Shown: positions 12,371 through 22,800 of the stretch, piece by piece
Layout of the letters: each line of letters opens with the position of its first letter
Numbering within the stretch: the first letter of the stretch is position 1
Assembly: GCF_016509475.1 (NCBI RefSeq)
Contig: NC_057348.1
Coordinates: forward strand, 153,183,992 to 153,247,991
Reading direction: 5' to 3'
Source of the DNA: Prionailurus bengalensis
Lineage: Eukaryota > Chordata > Mammalia > Carnivora > Felidae
DNA length: 64,000 nt
Translations under genes and position numbers: made by a program
The notes under the pieces: generated by a model
Told to the model about the DNA's origin: nothing
Seen by the model: the letters and a program-made list of their open reading frames with translations, nothing else
Database searches by the model: none

Positions 12371-12713
12371 TGACTCATCCTACTTATTTTTACAATATGT
12401 GTAATTGCAATTATGCACACAATAAAAATAACCAGGTACATAAGGAAACACAGCAACATGGATGAAAACCAGCAGAAATAATAGACAAAAAAAACAGATC
12501 AATGGGGGTGAACAAATATTAAAGTTATAAAACAGATTTTTTAAAATTATGGTCACTCTGTTCACAAATATGAAAAATGAGACTGTATAACAAAAAGTTC
12601 TTTCATAGTGGACAAAATGGAAATTCTAAAACTAACATAACTGAAATTAAGAACCCAATGGGTAGTTAAAAAAAAAAAATTAGACACAGATGATAAGAGT
12701 TCTAATAAAAGAT

Positions 12714-12910
12714 AGGTGGCTCAGTTGGTTGAGCATCCAACCAGGTCACAATCTCACAGTTCATGGGTTCGCGCCCCACGTTGGGCTCTGTGCTGACAGC
12801 TCAGAGCCTGGAGCCTTCTTTGGATTCTGTGTCTCCCTCTCTCTCTGCCCCTACCTGCTCCCACTCTGTCTCTGTCAAACATCAATACTTTAAAAGTTTA
12901 AAAAAATATA
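12714..12910 (+). mobile_element. Felid CAN-SINE, 5' truncated
   Basis: Begins within the head (AGGTGGCTCAGTTGGTTGAG) and keeps the full CT-rich body; the tail is degraded to CATCAATACTTTAAAAG. Confidence 0.88.
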
Positions 12911-13533
12911 TAGGGCTGAAGAAAATATTCAGAATAAAGCCCATGAAAACAAAAGGATAGAGAATAAAGGAAATAGTAAGAGAATTAGAGCCTGCAGTGG
13001 AGAGAAAAGAATGGGACAGTAGTATTTGATGGCCGACAACATCTCAGTACTGATGAAAGACCTCAAACTCCATATTCACTTGTCTACAAACCTCAAGCAA
13101 GACAATTAAAAAGAAATCCATACTTGAACACACTGTAATAAAATTTCTGAAAACCAAAGACAACACAAGAATTTTACAAACAACCAAAGATAAAAGAGAC
13201 AAATTACTTATGAGAGAGGGCAGTTAGATGGACAGTTCTCAACATAAACAGTGGGAGTCAAAAGAAATAGAATCATATTTTTAAAGCACTGAAAGAAAAT
13301 ATCTGTCAACCTAGAGTTCTACATTCAGTGAAAATAACTTTCAAGAATAAAGGAAGATGAGAACATATCGTGACGAACAAAAACTGACAGCATTAGTCAC
13401 TCCACTGCGGGAATACTTAAGAAGCATCATAAATGGAAGACCAGACATGCAGAAATGAATCAAGGAACAATAAATTGGTAAATATGTGGATAAATTTAAG
13501 TAAACATTCACTGAATAAAAAAGTAATAATGAG

Positions 13534-13737
13534 GGGCGCCTGGGTGGCTCAGGGGTTAAGCTTCAGCTTAGGTCATGATCTCACAGTTTGTGAGTTCAGG
13601 CCCCACATCAGGCTCTGTGCTGATGGCTCAGAGCCTAGAGTCTCCTTCGGATTCTGTGTCTCCTTCTCTCCCTGTCTCTCCCCAACTTGTGCTCTGTCTC
13701 TGTCTCTCAAAACTAAATAAAAAAAATTAAAAAAAAA
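13534..13737 (+). mobile_element. Felid CAN-SINE in L1
   Basis: Head GGGCGCCTGGGTGGCTCAGG. Target duplication AAGTAATAATGAG at 13521-13533 and AAGTATTAATGAG at 13738-13750. Confidence 0.93.
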
Positions 13738-14590
13738 AAGTATTAATGAGTTACCAAGTTAAAAAGATATGTATATAGTTAAAATACATGACTGTAATGA
13801 TAGAAAAATCAGGAATGGACAGGTAGAATTAAAGTTCCAAGCTCTTCCCATTATTTGGGAAGATGGTAAAAGTACCAATTAATATTAGACTTTGATAAAG
13901 ACAAGAAAACGTGTAGTAATCTCTAAAAAAGGGGGAATAAAAGACTCAACCCAAAAGTGGTGAGCAAAAAGAGAAAAGAGATATAAAACAGATGGGAAAA
14001 CCAAAGAGCACTTGTAAGACAGAACTTCAAATCTAAACTGATCAGTAAACACATGCCAAGGTAAACAGATTAAGCAGCCAAATTAAAGACGAAGATTGTA
14101 AGACTGGGTTTTTTTTTTTTTTTAAGTCCTACACCATGTTTTTATAAGGTATACTTCTAAAACATAATAAGAATTTAGAAAAACTCAAAGACATGATGGG
14201 AAAAGATTCAGCATGCAAAACTAAGCAAAAGAAAGGTGGTATAGTAACATCAGACAAAGTAAACTTGATGGCACAAAGTATTACTAGGGATAGAGAGGGG
14301 TATTTCAAAATGACTTTTTAAGGAAGGTTCAGTTCACTGGGCTGTCAATTCTATATTTGCATGAGGCCTAATTACAGCCTCCAATATTTAGTACAAAAAC
14401 AGACAAAACTACAAAGCAAAGAGACAAACCCACAATCATCTGTCTCAGTACTCAACTGAATAAGCAGACCAGACTTTTAAAAACAGGAAAAATACAGGAG
14501 ATGTGAACCACACAATTAGCACTCCTGATGTGATGGACTTACACGGAACACTGAACCCCACAACTACATGACACATTCTTTTCAATCACT

Positions 14591-15214
14591 GCCAAATATT
14601 TACCCAAAAAAATGGCCATACGATGGTTGTTAATGAATAGCAAAACATAGAAATCATCAAAATATGTTCACAGATTGCAGGGCAATCCAAGAAAATGGGG
14701 GCAGGGAGGGGATGAGATCCAGGACCCACATGGAAGATGGCTTTAGCCAAGAGGAAATCCCATCCTTCTGTTAACCCCACTTCTGTCTGGTACAAACAGA
14801 AGCATTAGTGCAAATGAATGAATTATCCTGGGAACTGTTCAGAAATGGTTCCAAATGGAGGGCTCTAGACCTTGTTCACCTTGTTACTTTGATCAACTCT
14901 ATGGCATGATTTCCAGATTGGAGTTCATTTTTCTTAAAAGTGTACTCCTCAATCTCTCCAAATTATAGAGCCATAATGGAACAGCAGTGAGTGTGGTTAA
15001 CTAGATCCTGCTCAGGTGAAACTACATGTTTCAGTCCTGTGAGCAGCTGGAGATTGGCAATTATTTTGTGAAAACACATTCTGACAAAGCCCTCTGCAGG
15101 AAGAGCTATGGACCTATCTCTGGTCACAAGTTAGAATATAGCAGGCATAGTTGTATTTGGGGCCAAGATTCTCTTCGGGACAGTTAATTGGAAATGAAAG
15201 CCCCAAGTTCATTT
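14591..15214. other. No gene recognised
   Basis: Unique-looking; no domain or splice pattern recognised. Confidence 0.35.
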
Positions 15215-15442
15215 AAATTTTTTTAACGTTCATTTATTTTTTTGAGAGAGAGAGAGAGAGAGAGAGAGACAGTGTGCGAGCAGGGGAGGGACAGAGAGAC
15301 AGGGAGACACAGAATCTCAAGCAGGCTCCAAGCTGTCAGCACAGAGCCTGACTAGGGGCTCGAACCCACAAACCGTGAGATCATGATCTGAGCCGAAGTC
15401 GGACGCCCAACACCCAACCAACTGAGCCACCCAGGCTCAGTT
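15215..15442 (-). mobile_element. Felid CAN-SINE with (GA)n
   Basis: From TTTTTAACGTTCATTTATTT to AACTGAGCCACCCAGGCTCA. Target-like flanks AAAGCCCCAAGTTCATTTA before and AAAGCCCCAAATTCAAAG after. Includes a short (GA)n run at 15245-15269. Confidence 0.92.
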
Positions 15443-17090
15443 CAAAGCCCCAAATTCAAAGGCAGTAGTCTCTTCCCAGAGATGGAAGGGATGGGAAAGG
15501 GGCCTATCAGAATCACAAGGGAAGCTTCCTTAACATAAAATATCCTACCCATAGGAGGCCATTCCAGGCCACAGAATGCTGGGTTTCAGTCTTTTAGCAC
15601 AGGGAACACTGTGCCCCCTTCTTCTCTTTTTTTACATGCAATGTTATCAGGGAAAGCAGATAAAATCAGAGGCACTGAGGGCCATGGAATCCCCACCCCT
15701 CTGGCCAATTCCATCCCAATCACCACCATGGAGCCTGGCCACAAATATTTTAGCCTGGGCTTTTTTAAAAGTATGTGTAACCAAACACCTATCTTAACTA
15801 TTTAAAAAAAAAAATCTTGAGGAAGTTCCTGCAGAACGTCTAGCTTTAAGCAACCAACTTCCCCATACGCTCTCCAAAGCAAACCTGATATAAAATGTAT
15901 GGGAGAAGTTGCTAGGTGAGGCAACCAGCTGCATGGAGTTATTACAGACCTGTTTTTTTTTAAAACAAACAAACAAACAGCTAATAGTGGTGACATTTCT
16001 GAAAATAGTTGCTATGCAGCCCTTCCTTTGGGAATTAATGAGTTAGCAGACACCAGTCAAGCCCTTCCTATTTTAGGATAATAAAATCCTTTCATCTGCT
16101 AAGAGAATGTTTCTCTTTCCATTGGCTCGAAACATCTAAAACAGTCCCCAGTCAAACAACAGTGGGTTAAAAAGGAGAGAGGGGACAGATTACTGTTCTT
16201 GCCCTCTCCATCTACTAGATCCAGAATTATTTTCATTGGCACAATTTGATACGATGCCGTCAGCTTAGATCAGGGGTGTCACTCAAACCACTGTCACTAC
16301 CACCCTAGGCTGGGCTGTTTCAAACCTTTCCATGTCCCAGGCTGTCATCATTTTGGAGGGACACGCCCCGCTCACATCAAACATATGAACATGCACCCAA
16401 CCTCCTACACTCAATTGTTTCTGTTTCCATATTTAAAATGAACTATATAAAATTTGCTTTTGAGAAACAAATCTTTTCTTCTCGAATGCACAGGCTGCTG
16501 TTGTTGTTCATATTTTGGCTGAGAACCTCTTTTCGTGAAGGTCTCCAACATTTTTGAGATCCTTGAAAATCTCGTTGACCCCACACACTGCTGTCATCTC
16601 TAGGGCCCACTGGATAAATCAGCCCTCGTCTATGAAGCTTAGTGTGGGGTTTACCGTGAGGAAAATGTCGAGAAGAGTGTCCGTCCCATTAAGGAATGTC
16701 ACCTCCGTGAGAACCCAAGGAGAAAATGTCTCTCTAGTCTGGTATCAGGAACTGTTGTATTCACGCTGTTTTGGTTTTTTTTTTCATCTTGTGAGCCCAT
16801 GAATCATGCACGTGACCATGTTACCCTCTTCCCACTGACCGCCACAAAGCTTAGAAAACATGCATGCCATTTTGTGCTCTAAACTCATTTATGTATTTCC
16901 TACCCTAACTTTTTCTTCGCCTCATTTCTTCCCACTCATTCCAAATTTATTTTATCTAGTTTAATTAATCCTATGTAAGCTTCCTTAAGCCCTTTTTAGA
17001 CCAAGGCAGGATATAAATAAGCCAATACGTAAATAACATTATTTTTTCCCCTAAAACTGCCTTTGTCCCATATTTTCTAAGTGCAAGGAC
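15443..17090. other. No gene or repeat recognised
   Basis: About 1.6 kb free of felid SINEs. Short frames at 15576-15797 (+) and 16554-16802 (+) have no recognised domain and no supporting splice sites. It is far enough from TMEM213 to be ATP6V0A4 upstream or intronic DNA. Confidence 0.35.
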
Positions 17091-17094
17091 CCTT

Positions 17095-17300
17095 CCGTCA
17101 ACTGAGTACTTACTACCGTCGGCCAGCAGCACTGTGTGAAGCACTTCGCATGGATTACTTCATTAAGTCATCAAAGCAAGTCATGAGATAGACCCTCTTC
17201 CTTTTCAGATAAAGAACCTGAGGCTTGGGTGTATAAAGTAACTTGCCAGGGCCACTTGGTCAAGAAGAGCCAGGCTAGAATTCCACCCGAGGCTGGCCTC
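17095..17300 (-). repeat. MIR SINE (reverse)
   Basis: ACTGAGTACTTACTACCGTC, GTGAAGCACTTCGCATGGAT, AGATAAAGAACCTGAGGCTT, AGTAACTTGCCAGGGCCACT follow the antisense MIR order. Confidence 0.82.
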
Positions 17301-17472
17301 ATGGCCACCCAGGAACCCCACCTGGAAACCGTGTCTTCACTCAAGATGCCACTCCCCGGGTTCCCTTCTGTTGAATTAGCCAGCTGGATGCCTCTTGACT
17401 CTGTTCCCCTCTTCTCTATCCTTAGTCCAACTTTTAAATTCAGGGCTCTTTCCATCTCTGGCTGGGTTTTTT

Positions 17473-17576
17473 GTTTTTTTTTTTTTAAGTAAGCTCTACA
17501 CTCAACACGGGGCTGAAACTCAAGATGCCGAGATCACGAGCTCCATGCTTTACCAACTAAGCCAGCCAGACACCCC
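17473..17576 (-). mobile_element. tRNA-type carnivore SINE, short form (reverse)
   Basis: TTAAGTAAGCTCTACACTCA, ACGGGGCTGAAACTCAAGAT and AACTAAGCCAGCCAGACACC are the reverse complement of the compact tRNA-derived SINE. Flanks ATCTCTGGCTGGG and ATCTGGCTGAG form a likely target duplication. Confidence 0.85.
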
Positions 17577-17859
17577 ATCTGGCTGAGATTTTTGCAACAG
17601 CTTCTGAGAGGATCTGCTGAATCCAGGCCTGCCCTCGGTGGATTGTCCTCCATGTTTCTGAAATATAATGGTATCCACATGTACAAGTTCCTTACAAGGT
17701 GCCCCAGTTGTAAGACAGAGTCCAGTTTGCTTCGTCTGGCATTCAAGACCATTTACACTGTGTACTTAGTCAAACCAAACACATTGTGACCCCACCCCGT
17801 GCTTCCAAGATGGTAATTACTCCCCGGACAAGGGGCATACATTCGTTCATGTCTCGGAG

Positions 17860-18190
17860 GTCCTGCACACACTGTTCCCTTCTCCTGTACCTAGTGGACT
17901 ACACAGCTTTCAAGTTTCAGGTCAGCACGCCATCTTTATTGTGAAATGTTCACTGAATCCCCTAATCCCCAACTCTCCTCCACGATTTTCCCATTCTTTG
18001 TAGAGACTTCCTCACCATACTTATTTCATTGTGTTGTCATCATTTGTTTGTCCATCTCCCTTACTGGACCCTGAACTTCTTGAAGACAGGAACTGTGTTG
18101 CCTTACCCACTTCAGATCCCTCTGCCACACCAAAGGCCCAGCACACAGTGGCTACTACTCAATAACTGAATGTTCAACCAAGTGGTAAGT
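17860..18190 (+). repeat. L2 LINE 3' end
   Basis: CTGGACCCTGAACTTCTTGA, AGACAGGAACTGTGTTGCCT, GGCCCAGCACACAGTGGCTA and CTCAATAACTGAATGTTC match the L2 3' order. Confidence 0.78.
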
Positions 18191-18519
18191 CTAAATTAGA
18201 TTTGTGTACCTGCAGATTAGCCTTCTTAAAGCACTTCCGCCCCCAGCTCTCAAGCCCAAGAATACAGGGCCACCACTAAAGTTTGTACCTTAGGGCAAAT
18301 TAGAAAACAATGCCTGCTCTGAGCTGATGTATTCCAATACACAGTCCAATACAAAGACACCTTTCCTCTGAGCTTACACATGGCTTACATGTCCTTCCGC
18401 ATAGCTTTGAATGAGCTAGACTTTCTCTCTCACTCTCTTGACTGAACCAATTTTTGTACAAGAAAACAGTGCATATATCTATACATGGTAGGCCTGCATG
18501 CACACAGACAATTCTCTTG

Positions 18520-18860
18520 CCCTTGTGCGTCCTATTCCTTTTATTTGAAAGGCCATCCACTCCCATCTGTGTATACAGACTTTAATACCCAGCCCAAATG
18601 TCACCTCCCCTGTGAATGCTTCCCCCATACCTCTCAGGCAGATTTAACCACTCTCTCTTGTGTATTTCCACAACTGCCGAGGATACTATATTGGAGTCTT
18701 ACCATACAGCATCACAAGTCTTTCTTTACTACTTGGTCTCACTGCTGGCCCATGAGTAGGATCAAGAGTAGATCATGTCAGGCATCATTGAATCCCAAGT
18801 ATTGAATCCCAAATGCCTAGAATGATGCCTTTCATATAAATGGTGGGTATTCAATCAATG
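18520..18860 (+). repeat. L2 LINE 3' end
   Basis: CACCTCCCCTGTGAATGCTT and later AATGCCTAGAATGATGCCTT, GGTGGGTATTCAATCAATGT. A second L2 relic in the same orientation. Frames inside it are not genes. Confidence 0.65.
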
Positions 18861-18879
18861 TTATTATTTGGTTCAAAAT

Positions 18880-19335
18880 CTTTACAAAGCCTTTTCTTGC
18901 CTCCTGATTCTTTCAAACTCCCCAGCCTGGCACTCCAATCTGCTAGTCTCATGGCTATCCATTCACATACCCACCTCACCTTCCTCTGGTTTCCTCCCCT
19001 ATCTGCACTCTAACCACAGTGGACTCTCGAGCACCCCTTCTCTCTGGACCTTTACTCCTCTGTTCCTCCTGCCTACAGTGCCCTCCTCTTCTCTTTGCCT
19101 GTCAAAATTCCATTCATCCTTTAAGGCCCAATGCCAATGCCATGTTTTTCATGAAGCATCCTATCAGTAAATGTGGCTTCTTGTTGCTAAGAACCAAAAG
19201 TACTTTGTCCTTCTGGAGTCATTCCTGAAACATTACTGTGTTTCAAAGAGGTGTGTTTGTAATAAAAGCACTTTGAGGGCAGGTGTCCCAGACTTTAGCA
19301 TAGTGTGGTGCACACAGTAGGTTTCAGTTAAAACT
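18880..19335 (+). repeat. L2 LINE 3' end
   Basis: CAGTGCCCTCCTCTTCTCTT, TTTAAGGCCCAATGCCAATG, GAGGGCAGGTGTCCCAGACT and TGGTGCACACAGTAGGTTTC. A third L2 relic in tandem, ending a few hundred bases before TMEM213. The 100-codon frame at 18868-19170 is its translation. Confidence 0.7.
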
Positions 19336-19339
19336 GGAC

Positions 19340-19744
19340 TAAAGAGAAGAAGGAATCCAGTGCTCCACCTCAAATGGAAGAGGCAGCCAGCTCAATTTCA
19401 AGGAACCAGGAGAGCACAAAACTTCTCTCCTGTCCTCTTTTTTATCAGTAGGGATAAAATGTGAACTCAAGGAAGAATTGCATAAATCGCCCCTCCCTTC
19501 CTCCCCCCACCTCACCCCCACCCCTCCCCAGCCAACACAGTTCAGCTTCCCTTCTAGAGAGGTAAGAGCAAGGAGTGACAGCTGGTTTCTTTTGCTCCAC
19601 CCCCTCTCTTTTCCCCCAAACACAGAGCAGAAATTCACCTCTGACAACACTGCTTTCAAGCTCCTGCGGACACGGTGCATACAGGACCCATGGCACGCAG
19701 CACTCCTCTGTGGAGATAGTGCAGACAGACGCCTTCCTCTCAGC
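19340..19744 (+). promoter_or_regulatory. Presumed TMEM213 promoter and 5' leader
   Basis: This repeat-free stretch lies between an L2 relic and the TMEM213 start codon. It is pyrimidine-rich on the + strand with a C-rich CACCC-type run near 19599 (TCCACCCCCTC). No convincing TATA box is seen at a fitting distance. In other mammals ATP6V0A4 starts close by on the opposite strand, so a shared promoter is plausible. The assignment rests on position alone. Confidence 0.35.
19690..19719 (+). other. Possible upstream ORF in TMEM213 5' leader
   Basis: An ATG in the context CCCATGG opens a nine-codon frame that stops at TAG, 25 bases before the TMEM213 start and in another frame. If transcription begins upstream of it, the uORF could lower translation of TMEM213. 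The transcript start is not known, so this is only a candidate. Confidence 0.3.
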
Positions 19745-19826
19745 ATGAAGCACCTCACCCCTGCACCCCGGGCCACTCTGGCCCTCAGCCTGGTCTTTGC
19801 CTCCTTCCACTTGGTTTGCTTGGCAG
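19745..19826 (+). CDS. TMEM213: TMEM213 coding exon 1 (signal peptide)
   Basis: Encodes the first 27 residues plus the first base of codon 28. The donor is CAG|GTAGAA. The ATG at 19745 is chosen because it places a signal peptide directly at the N-terminus (RATLALSLVFASFHLVCLA) and gives the usual family length. The frame is open further upstream to an ATG at 19478, but that extension has no sign of being protein. Non-coding 5' UTR lies just upstream; its true start cannot be seen. Confidence 0.93.
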
Positions 19827-22800
19827 GTAGAACTGTGAACTTTATTCTTGGCCACCCTGGGAAGGGGGAGGGAGAGGAGGGAAGAAGGGAGGGAAGAAAG
19901 GAGGGAGGGTGGAAGGGAGGGAAGGAGGGAGGAGGATTCCTTGGCTAGGGTTGGTCCTGCACAAAGGAAAGAGCAAACAGTTCATCTAAAGGATTAGGCA
20001 GAAGGTGGTGGGTTGGGGTGGGGGTGTCTTACGTTTACCTAAGACCATGATCAAATAATCAACTCCTTAGCTAGGACAGGAGCAACCATGTCAATTGGCC
20101 TTTGCCACAAAGAGGAGAAAGCAATGTACTGACAGTTTCTCCCAGCAAGGGACCAAACTGTCCTAAAATTTTTTTGGTTGCTGTTTCTCAATGGCTTCTT
20201 CTCAGTGCCCCTGGCTATTGTGGTTTGCAATCCCCTCTTTGTACTCCTGATCCTCACCTAAGGTCCTCCCTCCTTCCCTTGATCCTGCACTTCCTCTGCA
20301 ACTTTCACAAAACCTTAAGGTATGAAAGCTGCCAAAGGCTGCCTACCATTCTCCTACCTTCTCCGGGCGTGGGAGATGTTGAGTTATTGTCTTGTCTTCT
20401 CACAGAGGCTGGAGGGGTTGAGTGGCAGCCCCTGTCTTGCTTTCTCAGGCTGGGCTCTGCAACTCACGCAGAGAGACCTCCCTTACACTCTTAAGCTCCT
20501 GGCTTTGCCCTCCAGCTTTGATCTTGCTCCACAGCTCCTTGAGATTTTCCCCTCCCAAAGCCAACATCCCCCTCAGGGCAGTATCTGTCTCTCTCAGTCT
20601 CACCACCTCTTCTTTGAAGGTTCGGAGTGTGAGCTCTAGCCACTCAACCTCAACTTAATTCTGGCTTCCACAACTTACCAGCTGTGTGAACTTTAGCAAA
20701 TTACATAACCTCTCTGCGCCCCAGTTCTCTCTCTTATACCATGGGGATAATTGCAGTGCTTATATATAGTGTTGTCATAAAGATGAAATGAGAGTACTGC
20801 AGGTAAAGAACTTTCAATAAATTAGCACATGGTAAATATTCAATGACTGTTAGCATATTTGTTTTATTTTCCAATACCCCTCCCCAAGTAAGACTGTTTT
20901 ACTCCTTTTATTTACCTTCACAGAGACTTGCTTATGATAGGCTCTCAAAAAACTTGACAAATGTAACTACACTGAATTGTTGGGTCCTCCCAGCACCCTG
21001 TACTTTGGAAGTGACCCCACCTAGGACGAGTCCCTGACCAGCTGTGCTTATAAGGGAGGAGGATGAGATTTAAATTGTTAGAAATTAATAACTAAGCTAT
21101 TCAGTTTGAACCATATAAAATTACTGATATTGAGCAATTTTTTGACTTATTGAAATGGCAATTTCAAATGGTTTAACCTAATACCAGCATCTGATTAAGT
21201 AGGTTTTTTCCACTCACTTGCTCTAGATGTAGACCACTTCCATTCTAGGGCAGAGGGGAGATGAAAGTCAAGGCCAAGGAAGTCATCTGGGTTAAAAGGG
21301 AAATTAAATGTTGAATCAATCTCTCCAAAACAAATAAAGACTGAGTTCTAAGTCATTTAGTTGTAAATAATTTACAGTAACAATCAGATTGCATCAAAGT
21401 AATTACTAGACTTTAGGCAGGACATTGGAGTGGCCTGGGTGGGTGGGTGGCATAAAATTAGTGGGCAGCAATTTCATGGCTTTGGCTAAACAAGAAGTTT
21501 CCTCCTGACTTGTCCTGCTACGTGACAACAAGCTTCTTTGAAGGACACGCTGACCTGGAGTCAGTGGGGCCTTGAAAGTTTCCAAGCCACACGTTTTTTT
21601 GTGTTTTTGCTTTTTGTTTTTGGCATCCTCAAGGAAGCAGAACATCAATATAATGTCCAGAAAAAAATCTTTAAAATTGATCTCTTGGTTTTGATCTACC
21701 TAGATTAACACTATCTAATAAACATTTTTTTGATGATGCAAGTTGCTGGGTGGGGGCCAGCAGTACAGGCAGTGAAAGAATTCACCCAAGGCAGAACAAA
21801 TGAGAAGTTTTGCAAGGGAGCAGCAGGCAGGACAGTAAAGGAGATACTGTCTGCCACACGGTGGTGGTGAGGGGCTGTAGTTATAGGGCGGAACGGAGGA
21901 GTGTGGGGAATGTATGGAATTTTTCCTCTTTCTTGGTAATCTTAGGAACTGTGCCTGGTTATAATTGGTCAGTTGGGGCCTATGGCTATTTCAAGGTGGG
22001 TCACCTGATCAGCCTGTTGGCATTCAGCTCCGTGGTCACTGTGGGCCCTTTTGTCGTCCTCAAGTTTCCAGGGCTCAAGCCCATTGCCTAAAAGTGGCCT
22101 CTACAGAAATGCTCCAAATCCAGGCTGTGCTTCCAATATGGTAGTATGTTGGAATGTGGTGATCCATTGTGGTAACTGAGCACTTTAAATGTGGCCAATA
22201 TGACCAGGAAGCTGAATTTTTTATAGCCACAAGTCACTGCCATATTGGACAAAATGGACTTAGATCATCCATCTGCTCATTGTCAGTTTGAGAGGGAACA
22301 TGGACAATGGCTTCTCTGGCTTGGGATCTTTATGTTCATGTCCATAGCCCCACCTCACCCCCAAAATGATAGAACTTTGAGAATTCCTGCTAGAGCACTT
22401 TTTATCTTTGTGCTCCTTACTTATTAAACGAGAGCCAATTCTAAAGGCTGCATATTCTAGCAACCTGTGGACTTGTTTGTACAGGGTTTCATTTTTGTGA
22501 TAACCATCTGCCTGAGTAATACCAACATAATCATCAGAAGTACAGAATCAAAGTCAGGTTTCAACATTTATTTGCTCAAGTTTTTAAAGGGAATTGAAGA
22601 ATTATGGAAAGACATTCTAGATTTTTAAGTGATTGTTTTAATATATACTAGAAAAACCACTTATGGATGTAGCTCTTTGTATAGAAAGCAGCTAAAACAG
22701 TGTTTGGAAAGCTGTATACAACAGGCCCTTGGCCACTGAAGAGATGAGATTTGGAGGATATGAGGTGTGAAGGAATGAGTCAATGAGATATGCAGATAAA

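Larger units (their letters stand above)
12370..14590 (+). mobile_element. Old L1 fragment (internal part)
   Basis: A-rich sense L1-like text, for example AGAACCCAATGGGTAGTTAA, AGTTCTACATTCAGTGAAAA, CAATTAGCACTCCTGATGTG. Split by SINEs at 12714 and 13534. No intact frame. Confidence 0.6.

Noticed and set aside
19339..19855. 145- and 136-codon minus-strand frames over TMEM213 exon 1
   Set aside because: They are antisense shadows of pyrimidine-rich leader and exon sequence, with no domain. They do not match ATP6V0A4.
19478..19948. 156-codon + frame taken as one gene
   Set aside because: It contains TMEM213 exon 1 but starts upstream of the signal peptide and reads through the splice donor into the purine tract of intron 1.
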